A stretch of 64,000 nucleotides of DNA. It comes from Ambrosia x helenae (lineage: Eukaryota > Streptophyta > Magnoliopsida > Asterales > Asteraceae). The stretch spans positions 3,844,001 to 3,908,000 of the forward strand of contig CM061223.1 in NCBI GenBank assembly GCA_030844895.1, read 5' to 3'. Position 1 is the first letter of the stretch, and each line of letters opens with the position of its first letter. Below the pieces are notes generated by a model that did not search any database, had not been told where the DNA came from, and worked only from the letters and a program-made list of their open reading frames with translations. The position numbers were made by a program, and so were the translations under genes. Below, piece after piece: positions 54,007 through 64,000 of this stretch.

Positions 54007-54623
54007 AACATTGACCCCTTGAAATTACCAAAATACACATTTAAAAAGGCTAAATTTTTAGGGGGTTCACCACAATCAAGATAATAGAGTTATTTACACG
54101 TGTCCCTTACGGCTAATCTGTAGCACTTTCTAATGTTGGCCACGTCTCTTTACACCAACAAAAAAAAAATAACATGTGGCACAAATAGTGAAAACGGCTA
54201 AAATGTAGCCTATAAAACTTGACCGGCTAAAGTGTAGCCTTCCGGTTTAAATTAATCTGACATGTCTTTTATTTATTTAGACGTTGGCTTGTTTAAGTGG
54301 CTCGTCTCATTTTTAGCCGTTTTGTGTTTGCCTCTGGTTTTTAGCCGTTTATAAAATGATGCCCCTAATATTTAGCCATGTCCTAATGCCATAATGTTTA
54401 GCAATTTTAGTTGTTATCAATTTGAATATCCCATTCATTTAGTTATTTACTTGTTAATATTTTAATAAAAATAGCAATAAATTTTAGTCAATATTTTACT
54501 CAAATTTAAATAACATATATGGCTAAACTCTAAGGAAATGACTAGGGATTAGGGAGAAATTAGAAAAGATATACGGTTTAGGAAGGAAATGGATAAAGTT
54601 AGATGACTAAAGGTAGGTAAGAC
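54007..54623. other. No gene; repeated GGCTAAA/TTTAGCC words
   Basis: The words TAGCCGT and GGCTAAA recur at about 54110-54400 and again at 55370-55620, suggesting a broken repeat family on both sides of the Tourist-like MITE. No ends could be fixed. Confidence 0.35.
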
Positions 54624-54626
54624 TAA

Positions 54627-55365
54627 GGGGCTGTTTGGTTCACCTCTTAATACCTCTTATTCGGACAGAGGTTGGAGTTTGTTTGGTAGCAAAAATCCCA
54701 CCCTCTTAATGGTTCAGTTAAGTCTGTCCACTACAGATTCAAGACATTGCTGAAATAAAAAAGAAGACCTCCTCACCCTCAGACCCTTATCTTCTTCTTC
54801 CTCACACCTCACCTCATCCCCTCTTCTCCTCCATCTCCTCTCCTCTGCAAAGCACCCACCGCCCCGTCTCCTCCCTCCGTCGTCCCCTACTTCCCTTTCC
54901 TTCTCTGCACCCCTACACCCGCCGCCCCCTTCTGCTCCGACAAAAACCAACTGCCCCCTCCTTCTATGTTTGTTTGGGTGTTTTTTATTTAAGAAAAAAA
55001 AAGAAGATGTGAATGTAGAGTGTGTGTGTGTGTGTCTTTGATTGAAGAAAAGAAAGAAAGAAAGAAAGGGTGAGGGTAGGTAAAGAAAGAATCTGTGAGT
55101 GTGTGTCTTGATTGAAGAAAAGAAAGAAAGAAAGGGTGAGTGGTAGATAAAGAAAGAATATGTGAATGTGGACATGAATGTGGTTGGTAAAGAATGTTTA
55201 TTTTTTATATAATGTGAGGGGTAAAATAGTAATTTAATAGAGTTATTAAGTGGTTTAACCAAACACCAGTTTACTAGTTCAGCACTTACTGGTTCAGACC
55301 CTCTTATCTATTCAGACCTCTTACTGGTTCAGCACTTACTGATTCAGCACTTGCCAAACAGCCCC
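54627..55365. mobile_element. Tourist-like (PIF/Harbinger) MITE, 739 bp
   Basis: TAA duplication (54624-54626 and 55366-55368). Ends GGGGCTGTTTGG and (inverted) the same 12 bases. Internal TACTGGTTCAGCAC repeats lie near the right end. The 182-residue minus-strand frame inside is low complexity (CTCC, GTGT and AAAG repeats) and not a gene. Confidence 0.88.
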
Positions 55366-55652
55366 TAAATAGTAAATGGCTAAGGTAAGGAAAAGGCCAT
55401 AGGTTAGGGGAAAGAAACATAGTCAAGCCCCACATATTAGCCGTTTACACTGACCCTAGCCGTTTCAGTGTTGAATCAAAGTCGTTTCAGTTGTGAAGTC
55501 TATGTATTAGATGTTTGCAGTTTGTGGAGGCTATATAGAGGTTAACTAAGAAAATATGCATGTGTCAAATTGTAATTGGTTAAAATGTGTAGGTTCATTA
55601 AAAACTACTGAAACGGCTAGAAGATAGACTCTTCCCATACATGTGACTTAGA

Positions 55653-55989
55653 GCATGTGTACTCATGGCGTTATATGGCGTGAGAACAAAATATAGCGCC
55701 CCCCACACCGGCTACGGGGGGCGTTATGCGTCTAAAACCCAGGCAAGCGTTAGAAATATAACGCTGGAACTTGTTTGACTCAACCAACCAAAATGTGACA
55801 CGTGGCAAGGTGAAAGAATTTGTTTGACTCAACCAACCAAAAATGTGACACGTGACATTATAAATAACCCCCTACCACTACACCCCTTTTTCACTTCATT
55901 TCCCCATGCTGACTCAGCTGCAACGTGGACCACAAATCAGAAATCAAAATCAGGGGTGTTATAAATAACCCCCTCCACTACACATGGTC
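55653..55989. mobile_element. Tourist-like MITE, 337 bp
   Basis: Ends GAGCATGTGTACTCATGG and (inverted) GACCATGTGTAGTGGAGG. The flanking triplets TTA and TTG differ at one base. Direct internal repeats TTTGACTCAACCAACCAAAA occur at about 55774 and 55822. Confidence 0.7.
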
Positions 55990-56225
55990 TTGTAGCCACT
56001 TTTAATGGTTATTTTAGCAAACAAGGGAAGTCAAAGTTCATTTTAGTGATTTTCCCTACAGGCCTAAAAAACCAAAGTAGCCTCTTTCTGAAAAGGTATA
56101 ATTACTCGTTCAGGACATTATTGAGTAAATTACCAAAAAAGACCAACATGCTAAGTCATGTGTTGCTATTCAGTGATACTTGCCGCAAGAAAAAGAAAAA
56201 AAAAAAGCCAAATATGGGTTAGGAT

Positions 56226-56425
56226 TATTAAACCCCATTCGGTGGAAACCGAAATTCCCACCAAAACCATTTGAATTATATGTTGTAACAAACTTGTATT
56301 TAGTCAATTATTTAGCTAGTTTACCTCCTATAGAATAGTGGTTAGTTTCCTAGTTTATAGTTATTTGATTTGTATATATTTGTAATCTTATTTCAATAAT
56401 AATTCAAGATTTGCGATCCTCCATA
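56226..56425 (+). repeat. Copia E 5' LTR
   Basis: 200 bp, TA...TA ends, 199 of 200 identical to the 3' LTR. Confidence 0.93.
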
Positions 56426-56495
56426 TGGTATCAGCCAGGATCACATTAAATCCTCTCCTTTCTGTTTTCATTTGTGCCACACCTTTTTGCCAAAC

Positions 56496-59400
56496 ATGTC
56501 AACTTCCGATAACACTATCACCACTACCTCTCTGCTGCTCCCATCCCACCACAAACAATCACTATGGTTAACTTCCCATCCTCTCTCAAACTTACCTCCA
56601 CAAACTATTTAAGCTGGAAAACACAACTTGAAGCTCTCCTTCAAGGTTTAGATCTATACAAATTCATTGATGGATCTCACCTTGCCCCAACCCCCACACT
56701 CAATGCCGATGGAACCACTACTCCCCACCCCAACTACAACACTTGGTACCGGCCAAGACCGACTCCTATTCGGCGCCATTGTTGGTAGCCTTTCACCCGA
56801 AATCGTTCCACTCATCACAAATGCCCAAACTTCTCTTGATGCTTGCAAAATCTTAACCTCCACATATGCTTCCCCCTCTCGTGGCCACATCAAACAATTA
56901 CACCATCGTTTAAAAAAATCGACCAAAACCAATAACCAATCCATCACTACATTCATGCAATCTATCAAAATCCTGGTCGATGAATTAGCCATTCTCGGCA
57001 AACCCATGGATTCCGAGGATGTCACCGATATTGTCCTTCAAGGCCTCGACCAAACCACCTACAAACCCGTTATTGAATCGGTCCATGCTCGTGACACACC
57101 CATTTCTTTTCATGAACTTCACGAAAAACTCATCAACCACGAACTTACCTTATCCCAAAACACACCTGAACCGACCTCCATTCACCAACCCGTCACCGCT
57201 TTTGCGGCTCACAGCCGCCAATCTTTCAAACCATGGACCACTCGCACACCCAACAACAGTCCTGGCCTCCTCCCCACCCCCACCTCTAACCCAAACCATC
57301 GTCCTTTTTTAGGCAAATGTCAATGGTGCTTCCAAAAAGGTCATTCACTCACCTCCTGCCCAAACTTTAAGAAAACCCATCCCACCATAAACCTTCCTAC
57401 TTACAATCGCTCCACAACAAACCCCAAACCACAAGCAAATATGATGGCCATGCACAATAACATTGAATCCGATTTATCTTGGTTAAAAGATAGTGGTGCT
57501 TCTCACCACATTACCAATGATCTCAATGCTCTCTCCATGCATACTCCTTATGATGGTACCGAGGATCTTATCATCGGTGATGGTTCGTCCCTTAAAATTA
57601 CTCATGTTGGCACTATCACTCTTTATTTTTCTAATGTCCCTATTGTTCTCAAAAACGTTCTTTGTGTTCCTTCCATCTCTCGTAACATTATTTCTATCTC
57701 TCGTTTATGCATTGACAACAATATACTAATCTTATTTTTTTCTTCTTATTTTATTATCAAGGATTTCCACACTCGCCGAACCATCCTTCGGGGAATCGCT
57801 AATTGTGGTCTCTATGAACTCTCATCCACCAAGTCTCCACATGCTTTCCATTTGCAAACTAATAAGGCGTCTTCTGGCACCATCGCCTAGGACACCCACA
57901 TTTGAAAGTTTTACATCATTTAGCTTCTTTTGTTCCTTGTATTTCTAGCAAACATGAATCTTGTAATTCTTGTTGCATTAATAAAAGTCACAAACTTCCA
58001 TTTCATGTCTCTTCCATGACTTCTACTACCCCCTTACAACTATTATATTCTGATGTTTGGTCCTCCCCAATTACTTCTCTTGATGGTTACAAATATTATA
58101 TAATTTTTGTTGATCACTTCACCAAATACATTTGGATTTATCCGTTAAAACGCAAATCGGATTCTCTTCAAATTTTTATACGTTTTCAAACCCTTGTTGA
58201 AAATTTTTTTCAAACCAAAATAAAACAACTTTTTTCGGATAATGGTGGCGAATACATCAAATTGTCATCTCACCTTGCCTCTTGTGGCATCTCTCATCTC
58301 ACCTCACCTCCTCACACACCCGAACACAATGGTTATGCCGAACGTCGACATCGCCATATAGTCAAAACCGGTCTAGCTCTCCTCTCTCATGCCAAAATGC
58401 CCCTCACATTTTGGCCTTTTGCCTTTACAACCGCCACCTACCTTATTAATCGTCTACCTACCGCTACCCTCAATAATGACTCTCCTTTCTTTCGCCTCTT
58501 TAAAACTCAACCAAACTATGAAAAGTTACATGGCTTTGGTTGCCTTTCTTACCCATGGTTGCGCCCCTACTCGATGCACAAACTCGAGTCCCGCTCAAAA
58601 CCATGCATCTTTATCGGCTACTCTTCCTCTCAAAGCGCCTATCACCTTCTTGATCCCCTCACCAATCGCATATACACTTCTCGTCATGTTCATTTTGTTG
58701 AACATATCTTTCCTTATGAAACTCTTGCTAACAAACCTTCCCCTCCAACACCTCCACCCGATCAAAGGCTTCCTCTTTCTACCCAAACACTTCCCACCTC
58801 CCCACCCACAACCGCTAATGTTACCCCACCCCCCACCCGAAACCAATACTTCTCCTTTCACAGACTCACCACCAAACACTTCCACCTCCAACGCCACTGT
58901 TACTCCTACCCCACCCTCACCCGAAGCCACTATTTCTCCCAACAGTTCCTTATCTACGTCTCCTACTCCTTCCACCCCTTACCAAACTCGCACATCCCGT
59001 AAACCAAATCCTAAATACCACAACTCCGACTATGTCTTGTATCATTCAGCCGTCCTTTCGCTTCCCGAACCCTCTACCATCACTCAAGCTCTAAAACAAC
59101 CTTTATGGCGTGACGCTATGCAAGCCGAGTTTGATGCCCTCAAACGAAATCAAACTTGGACTCTCGTCCCTCGTGATCACGCTCCCAATCTTGTCGGTTG
59201 CAAATGGGTTTATCGTACTAAATTTAAACCCGATGGTTTCCGTTGATCGCCTAAAAGCACGACTCGTTGCTAAAGGCTTTCACCAACGACCCGGTCTAGA
59301 CTATGTTGAGACATTTAGTCCCGTAGTCAAACCCGCTACCCTTCGACTCATTCTCGCCTTAGCAACCTCCTTCAATTGGCCTCTTCGCCAACTTGATATC

Positions 59401-60662
59401 AACAATGCCTTTCTCCAAGGTAATCTTACCGAGTCCGTCTACATGACTCAACCACCCGGTTTCATCGATTCTTCCCTCCCAAACCATGTTTGCAAACTCA
59501 ACAAAGCAATCTATGGTCTTCGCCAAGCCTCCCGCGCTTGGTATGATGAGCTCAAAAACTACCTCTTCTATCGGTTCATTTTAAACCCACTATCTCGGAT
59601 CCTTCACTATTTATAAATAACAATACCACCTCCCCCATTTTCATTCTCGTATACGTTGATGATATCATCATCACCGGCTCAAACTCCTCCCTCATTCAAT
59701 CCTTTATTCGATCCCTCGCCACTCGTTTCTCTCTAAAAGATCTTGGGGACTTATCCTATTTCCTTGGTATCGAAGTCATTCCTCACAACAATGGTCTTTT
59801 CCTTTCCCAATCAAAATATATTCTTGACATTCTTACCAAAGCCAACATGGGCAATTGCAAGCCATCTACCACACCTATGTCGAGTTCCTCTACTATCACC
59901 ATTTTGGATGGAGACCCTTTATCATCACCAACCGATTATCGTGCATTTGTAGGAGCCTTACAATATTTGTCCTTAACCCGACCGGACATTGCCTTCACCG
60001 TTAATAAACTCTCACAATTTATGCACACACCCACTACTACTCACTGGGAAGCTCTAAAAAGACTCCTTCGCTATTTACATGGTACACTCCATCATGGTCT
60101 CTTTTTTAGAAAGCACTCGCCACTTCAACTTCATGCTTTTACCGATGCAGATTGGGCCGGTGATCGCCCCTCTTACCGTAGCACCACTGGATACATTGTT
60201 TATCTCGGTTCCAATCCGGTCTCATGGAGTTCTAAACGCCAACCTACTCTTGCTCGTTCCTCCACCGAAGCTGAGTTTCGTGCGGTCGCTTCAACAACCA
60301 CCGAAATGCAATGGCTCATCTCTCTGCTGTATGAACTTGGCTTCAAGTCCACTGTCACTCCATCTATCTATTGTGATAATCTAAGTGCCACTCATTATTC
60401 AGCAAACCCGGTCTTTCATTCACGCATGAAGCACCTTGCACTAGATTTTCATTTTGTCCGTGAAAAAGTTCGTGACGGCACCATACGCGTCACTCACATT
60501 GCTGGAGATGATCAACTCGCCGATGCGCTCACTAAACCTCTACTACGTCAACGGTTCCAGGTTCTAACGTCCAAGATTGGTCTTCTCTCACGATCGTCCA
60601 TCTTGCAGGGGCATATTAAACCCCATTCGGTGGAAACCGAAATTCCCACCAAAACCATTTGA
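56496..60662 (+). pseudogene. Copia E Gag-Pol, several frameshifts
   Basis: The first ATG (56496) opens a Ser/Thr-rich leader that loses frame. Gag continues at 56564 (N-Y-L-S-W-K-T-Q-L-E-A-L-L-Q-G) and, after another shift, from about 56745 to 57890. The latter includes a CCHC knuckle C-Q-W-C-F-Q-K-G-H-S-L-T-S-C (about 57319-57360) and protease D-S-G-A (57489). Integrase occupies 57902-58740 (L-Y-S-D-V-W, S-D-N-G-G-E-Y, E-H-N-G-Y-A-E-R). RT lies in pieces at 59000-59850 with Y-V-D-D at 59652-59663. RNase H is at 59847-60662 (T-D-A-D-W-A-G). About six frame changes contrast with near-identical LTRs. Confidence 0.85.
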
Positions 60663-60813
60663 ATTATATGTTGTAACAAACTTGTATTTAGTCAATTATT
60701 TAGCTAGTTTACCTCCTATAGAATAGTGGTTAGTTTCCTAGTATATAGTTATTTGATTTGTATATATTTGTAATCTTATTTCAATAATAATTCAAGATTT
60801 GCGATCCTCCATA
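60614..60813 (+). repeat. Copia E 3' LTR
   Basis: 200 bp; preceded by the purine tract and followed by the AGGAT duplication, which also forms part of the SINE duplication. Confidence 0.93.
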
Positions 60814-60830
60814 AGGATATCTGTTAATTT

Positions 60831-61249
60831 TACAGCTCAGTGGTGGACAGCCCACTTTCTCTTTGAGGGAGGTTGGGTTCGAATCCCCATGAGAGGTATT
60901 GTGAGGGAATTGCCATAATGATGGTCGAAACTAGCCTGCATGCAGGTGCTAGGTTCGATTCTGATGGCCACCCCGGTTTTCTAGTACCGTGCACTTACTC
61001 CAGAGAGGCTTGCCTCTTGTGAAGGGTGCAACATCTGTCAAATGGCAGGTGGCGGGGAAATTTTCCGGGGGAGAGCCCTAGCGCCCTATTGCACAGGGAG
61101 GTATTTAGCCTTCCAAAGGGCCGGCCACTCCCGCAACACGGGGCTTTGCCTGTCTGATGTCGTTGAGTGTGTGGCTAGGAGGGCCTGTTTTGGACCAACT
61201 TGATAATCTATGCCACGCAAATTGAAACTCACCTCTCAAAAAAAAAAAA
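60831..61249 (+). mobile_element. Long tRNA-derived SINE with two box-B motifs, 419 bp
   Basis: Flanked by a perfect 18-bp repeat AAGGATATCTGTTAATTT (60813-60830 and 61250-61267). Box A AGCTCAGTGGTGG (about 60836), box B GGGTTCGAATCCCC (about 60892), a second box-B-like AGGTTCGATTCTG (about 60951), and a 3' CTCTC followed by about 13 A. Confidence 0.9.
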
Positions 61250-61267
61250 AAGGATATCTGTTAATTT

Positions 61268-61468
61268 GCTTTTGTGGTGGTCCCTAATTGATTTATTGAG
61301 ATCAAAGTTTAGGTAACACACTTCAGTGACTATGGTTTGATCTGTCTGGATAAATAGAGAATTTTCAAGGAATTGAGAGTTGTAGTGTAGTATAGCTTTC
61401 TTGTGGCCAGGGTGGGCCTACAATGGGGGGTCCATGGTGTCAAGTGAGATAGCAATTTTGGCCTTTTT

Positions 61469-61510
<42 letters not shown>

Positions 61511-61882
61511 TTGTTTTTTTGTGTAACATTATAAAAGGTAAGAGTGGTGTAGGGTGTTCGATAAATTCTTTCTGGATTACTATTGTAATTGTTTTCTAGT
61601 GTTGATTACGGTTTTTGCCCTTGTGGGAATGTCGGTTTCCGACCCTACTTTTTTTTTCCTGTCCCTCTGGTCTTAACATTTTGTGAATTAACCGAAGTAC
61701 CCATGTTACTAGAAAACGAATCTGCATGTATAAGGTTTGATAAGATCTTAAAACCACTAGTAAAATCCTCTTTCAGTGTTTACTTTCCTTCCGAAAATGT
61801 TAGTACGTTCTATGCATACTATATGCACATGCTTATTCATGTGACATGCGTATGGCTATACCATATGTATGTGTCTGATGCG
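61268..61882. other. No gene; poly-A tract
   Basis: A run of 34 A at 61475-61508 follows TTTATTAT, possibly the tail of an unidentified retroposed sequence whose left end reads GGTGGGCCTACAATGGGGGG (about 61411). The plus frame at 61589-62023 is not supported. Confidence 0.4.
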
Positions 61883-61890
61883 CGTGTAGA

Positions 61891-62062
61891 CAGGGGCGAT
61901 TCTTTTAAGGGGCAACCGACCTCCCCCCCCCCCCGAATTGTCGCTCAGAGGTTTCGATTATATAGTATTCGTATAGAAATTAATTTTTTGGTATATAAGG
62001 TTTCAACCCTCCAAAACTACTGACTTCCGACCTCTGAAGTTTTAGGTCAAGATTCACCACTA
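61891..62062. mobile_element. hAT-like MITE, 172 bp
   Basis: Perfect 8-bp duplication CGTGTAGA (61883-61890 and 62063-62070). Ends CAGGGGCGATTC and GATTCACCACTA. It shares TATATAGTATTCGTATAGAA with the inverted element at 24239 and contains a run of about 12 C. Confidence 0.88.
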
Positions 62063-62294
62063 CGTGTAGATGCACAAATGTATGCACACACATTGATGTA
62101 TGTGCAATTTGAATTTATATTCATGTCCATGTTCAGTTGAAATGTAAACTATGTAAGATCATTGATTTTGATATTGTTTAGTGTAGGGTTTATACTGATA
62201 GTTGATTTGTTTTTTTTTTTAATGTGTTAAAATTATAAACATCTTCACTTTTATAACTTTTATTATTTTGATTTCTATAAATATTGTCTAACTT

Positions 62295-62970
62295 AAGGTG
62301 TTTGTTTTGTATTGAGCTAAAATATTCGAAGGCCCGGTTCATGGAATGGAAGCCCAAAGATGATCGAGTTGCTGCTGGTCTGGATAGCTGGACGGATAGC
62401 AGAAGCCCAATCAAGGAGAAGCCCAGCTGAATGGATGAAGAAGCCCAGCTGATAGGTTGGCCCATTCGTCTTATAATGGTGGATTGCGACGCTGGCAATC
62501 CACTAACCTAGAGATCAACGGCCCCGAGCCTATCTAAGTGTGTTTTCTCTAAACAGATCTACGATCCTGGTTGCTTCGGTTGTGCTTCTTACCGAGCCTA
62601 TATCTCAGTCTATATAAAGCCTGCTTCGTGCATCGTTCCCAGTTTTGCACGAGTTCACTTTACTTTCTCTTTGTGTTTGTGTCTTGTTATTCTCTCTGGT
62701 TTCTAGGGTTTTGTTGATCATCAGTCAATGATCGTTGTGTCTTAGATATTTGTGATCATCTGTCAATGATCCAAGTGTGAGAGAGAGAGGCTTATTGTAT
62801 TGTTAAGATCATATGTCAATAATCTTCTGAGTTGTTAGGGTTTGATTGTGTAGTCAAATCTGTTTGTTCTTTGTATCTTGTCTTTCATTTAATAAAAGTA
62901 ATCAAGTCTTTGTTCTTGATTACCATATTTTGACTTTATGTAATTTCCAGTATAACTATGATGTTAACAC
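62295..62970 (+). repeat. Probable solo LTR, edges uncertain
   Basis: Layout like the copia D LTR: GGCCCGG/AAGCCCA words, a TATA box (GTCTATATAAAGCC, about 62610-62623), a TCTCTCTGG-rich leader, AATAAAAGT (about 62889), and an edge ATGTTAACA near 62970. No duplication was confirmed. Confidence 0.45.
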
Positions 62971-63370
62971 GTACGGGTTTAGAGAGTTTTTTTAAACGCC
63001 ATAATATACAATCGTCAAATAACAAGTAAATTGTCAGGCGCTCCGGTTGGTATTCTGGGATCTCTATCATGCATACGCATATCAGAAATACTTCACTAGT
63101 TCACATAATTTGACGTTCGGATTGGTCAAAGGGTTTGTAAAAGTCCAGTAAACGTCTTGTTTTGGGTCAGCAGCCAATTGTTGCAAGTTGGTTTTGGCAT
63201 TCGTGTTTGCTCAGCATGTTGGATGGTTCAGAACTTTGTAGTTTGAATCCTCACATTATTACATTCACAATGCTAACCCTTGTTGATGGTCGTCTTCCAC
63301 TTTCTCATTGTCGTTCTTCTGTGCACGCCAACTCTTCAGTGAGGGCCAGGGATCTGTAACTGTTCCTTAT
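62971..63370. other. No feature seen
   Basis: No supported gene or element ends. The short plus frame at 63162 lacks any recognisable content. Confidence 0.4.
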
Positions 63371-63399
63371 TAAAACGGATGATGAAGTTTTCCATGTAC

Positions 63400-64000
63400 T
63401 CATTGTCTCTTGATGGATATGCATGACTTCATCCCTGTACTTGGTGTGTCGTCGTTGTTGGCTGAACTGTGAGAGAAACCTTTCACAATTTCGTTCCGGT
63501 TGGCAATCGACCCGGGAATTAAGCTATCCCACCAAAACCGGGCTGCGCCTACCAGCGTCTGCACAAACATGTGACACCAGGCAGGCAGTGGCCAATTCTT
63601 AGAGGTACCGACTAACTCGAAGATGCTGAGGTGGTCATCCGGGTCCCCCATGTCGTTATATTTTCCCATTATGGATGGTAACTTCAGGTTTGGAGGCAGG
63701 GGCGTTAGCTATTAGTGTCGTGAACTTCGAGTATGTGGCCATCGCCGGGGCCTATAAGGCTTAGTAAGGTCTTCTTCTCTCGCGCCTTCCGGGTGGCCAT
63801 TGCTACGTGAAAGAGGTGTCCCCCGCTGTTGTTCTTGAGGACAAGTGATGTTGGCGACTCACTACTGGAGTACCCTCATAGGTGAGCCGGGTACGTACAT
63901 CATCCAACCGTGCTCCCGAAGACTGTGGTGGAGTGTCTCCCACCGTTGCCCCTCCGGGAAAGGACTGTGGCATGTGTGGGTATGAATACGGATACGGGTA
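63400..64000 (-). pseudogene. Ty3/gypsy Gag fragment (runs off the right edge)
   Basis: The minus-strand frame from 63669 reads M-G-K-Y-N-D-M-G-D-P-D-D-H-L, then W-C-H-M-F-V-Q-T-L-V-G-A-A-R-F-W-W-D-S-L and P-G-S-I. This is the conserved retrotransposon Gag domain (PF03732 type) of plant Ty3/gypsy elements, in which the capsid forms the particle. An upstream ATG (about 63803) starts a basic leader (M-A-T-R-K-A-R-E-K-K) that ends in a stop before the Gag motif. The frame is also lost after I-V-K-G-F-S-H-S. The copy is broken and only partly in the window. Confidence 0.8.

Larger units (their letters stand above)
56226..60813 (+). mobile_element. Complete Ty1/copia element E, TA...TA termini
   Basis: LTRs 56226-56425 and 60614-60813, 200 bp each, differ at one base (CTAGTTTATAG against CTAGTATATAG). 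Perfect duplication AGGAT (56221-56225 and 60814-60818). The LTR reads TATTAAACCCC...CCTCCATA, so TA...TA. The PBS TGGTATCAGCC (56426-56436) and purine tract GCAGGGGCA (about 60605-60613) lie directly inside. A SINE inserted at its right edge. Confidence 0.93.

Noticed and set aside
54714..55262. 182-aa minus-strand ORF
   Set aside because: It is entirely inside a Tourist-like MITE and made of CTCC, GTGT and AAAG low-complexity DNA.
15880..61249. tRNA-like box A/box B pairs as possible tRNA genes
   Set aside because: None folds into a complete cloverleaf with acceptor stem and anticodon; most have target duplications or A-rich tails, so they are SINEs.
61589..62023. 144-aa plus ORF
   Set aside because: It runs through a C-run and half of a hAT-like MITE and has no recognisable motif.

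Overview
This window is repeat-rich nuclear DNA from a flowering plant (eudicot). The evidence is spliced genes with GT-AG introns, Ty1/copia elements primed by initiator tRNA-Met, L1- and RTE-like LINE fragments, Helitrons, PIF/Harbinger and hAT-like elements, and two host gene families best known from plants. Several repeats look like Asteraceae types, but that is a weak inference. A run of exactly 100 Ns (53076-53175) shows it comes from a draft assembly. There is no CRISPR, operon or bacterial content.

Host genes are few. (1) An apparently intact single-exon DUF1645-type gene lies at 14017-14739 with a TATA box about 50 bp upstream. (2) An ARG1-like DnaJ gene on the minus strand (30068 to 26217) can be reconstructed as 11 exons with consistent splice phases. 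It has one missing base in exon 3, a 68-bp minisatellite filling intron 9, nested MITEs in intron 1, a Helitron 53 bp upstream of its ATG and a MITE ending 13 bp after its stop. (3) The 3' end of a very large sacsin-like gene with a C-terminal RING finger is scattered over 34521-49958 on the plus strand. It is split by two copia elements and by a MITE inserted inside a coding exon, and it carries many small indels.

Layout: 1-1544 is the tail of a Helitron carrying an L1-type LINE end and a MITE; 1545-3925 is a copia element cut off within integrase (A). 5679-13048 is a Helitron-bounded palindromic block interrupted by complete copia B (6994-11985) and a 598-bp Helitron. 13-20 kb holds the DUF1645 gene, SINEs, LINE ends and MITEs. 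20357-22394 is a PIF/Harbinger element with a full DDE transposase. 23-30 kb holds nested hAT-like MITEs and the ARG1-like gene. 30830-32405 is a second PIF/Harbinger-like element with a proline-rich ORF. 32817-33594 is a solo LTR. 34.5-50 kb is the broken sacsin-like gene with copia C (35008-39764) and D (41154-47422). 51112-53015 is a Helitron carrying a G-rich TIR element. 53-56 kb holds an LTR copy with an inserted SINE and two Tourist-like MITEs. 56226-60813 is copia E. The right end is a Ty3/gypsy gag fragment.

The most informative observations are: three complete copia elements (B, C, E) whose LTRs end in TA...TA rather than TG...CA; near-identical LTRs around frame-broken polyproteins; MITE families with fixed ends but copy-specific iterated cores; a proline-rich ORF with its own TATA box inside a PIF-like element; and an exon-inserted MITE with a perfect 8-bp duplication in the sacsin-like gene.
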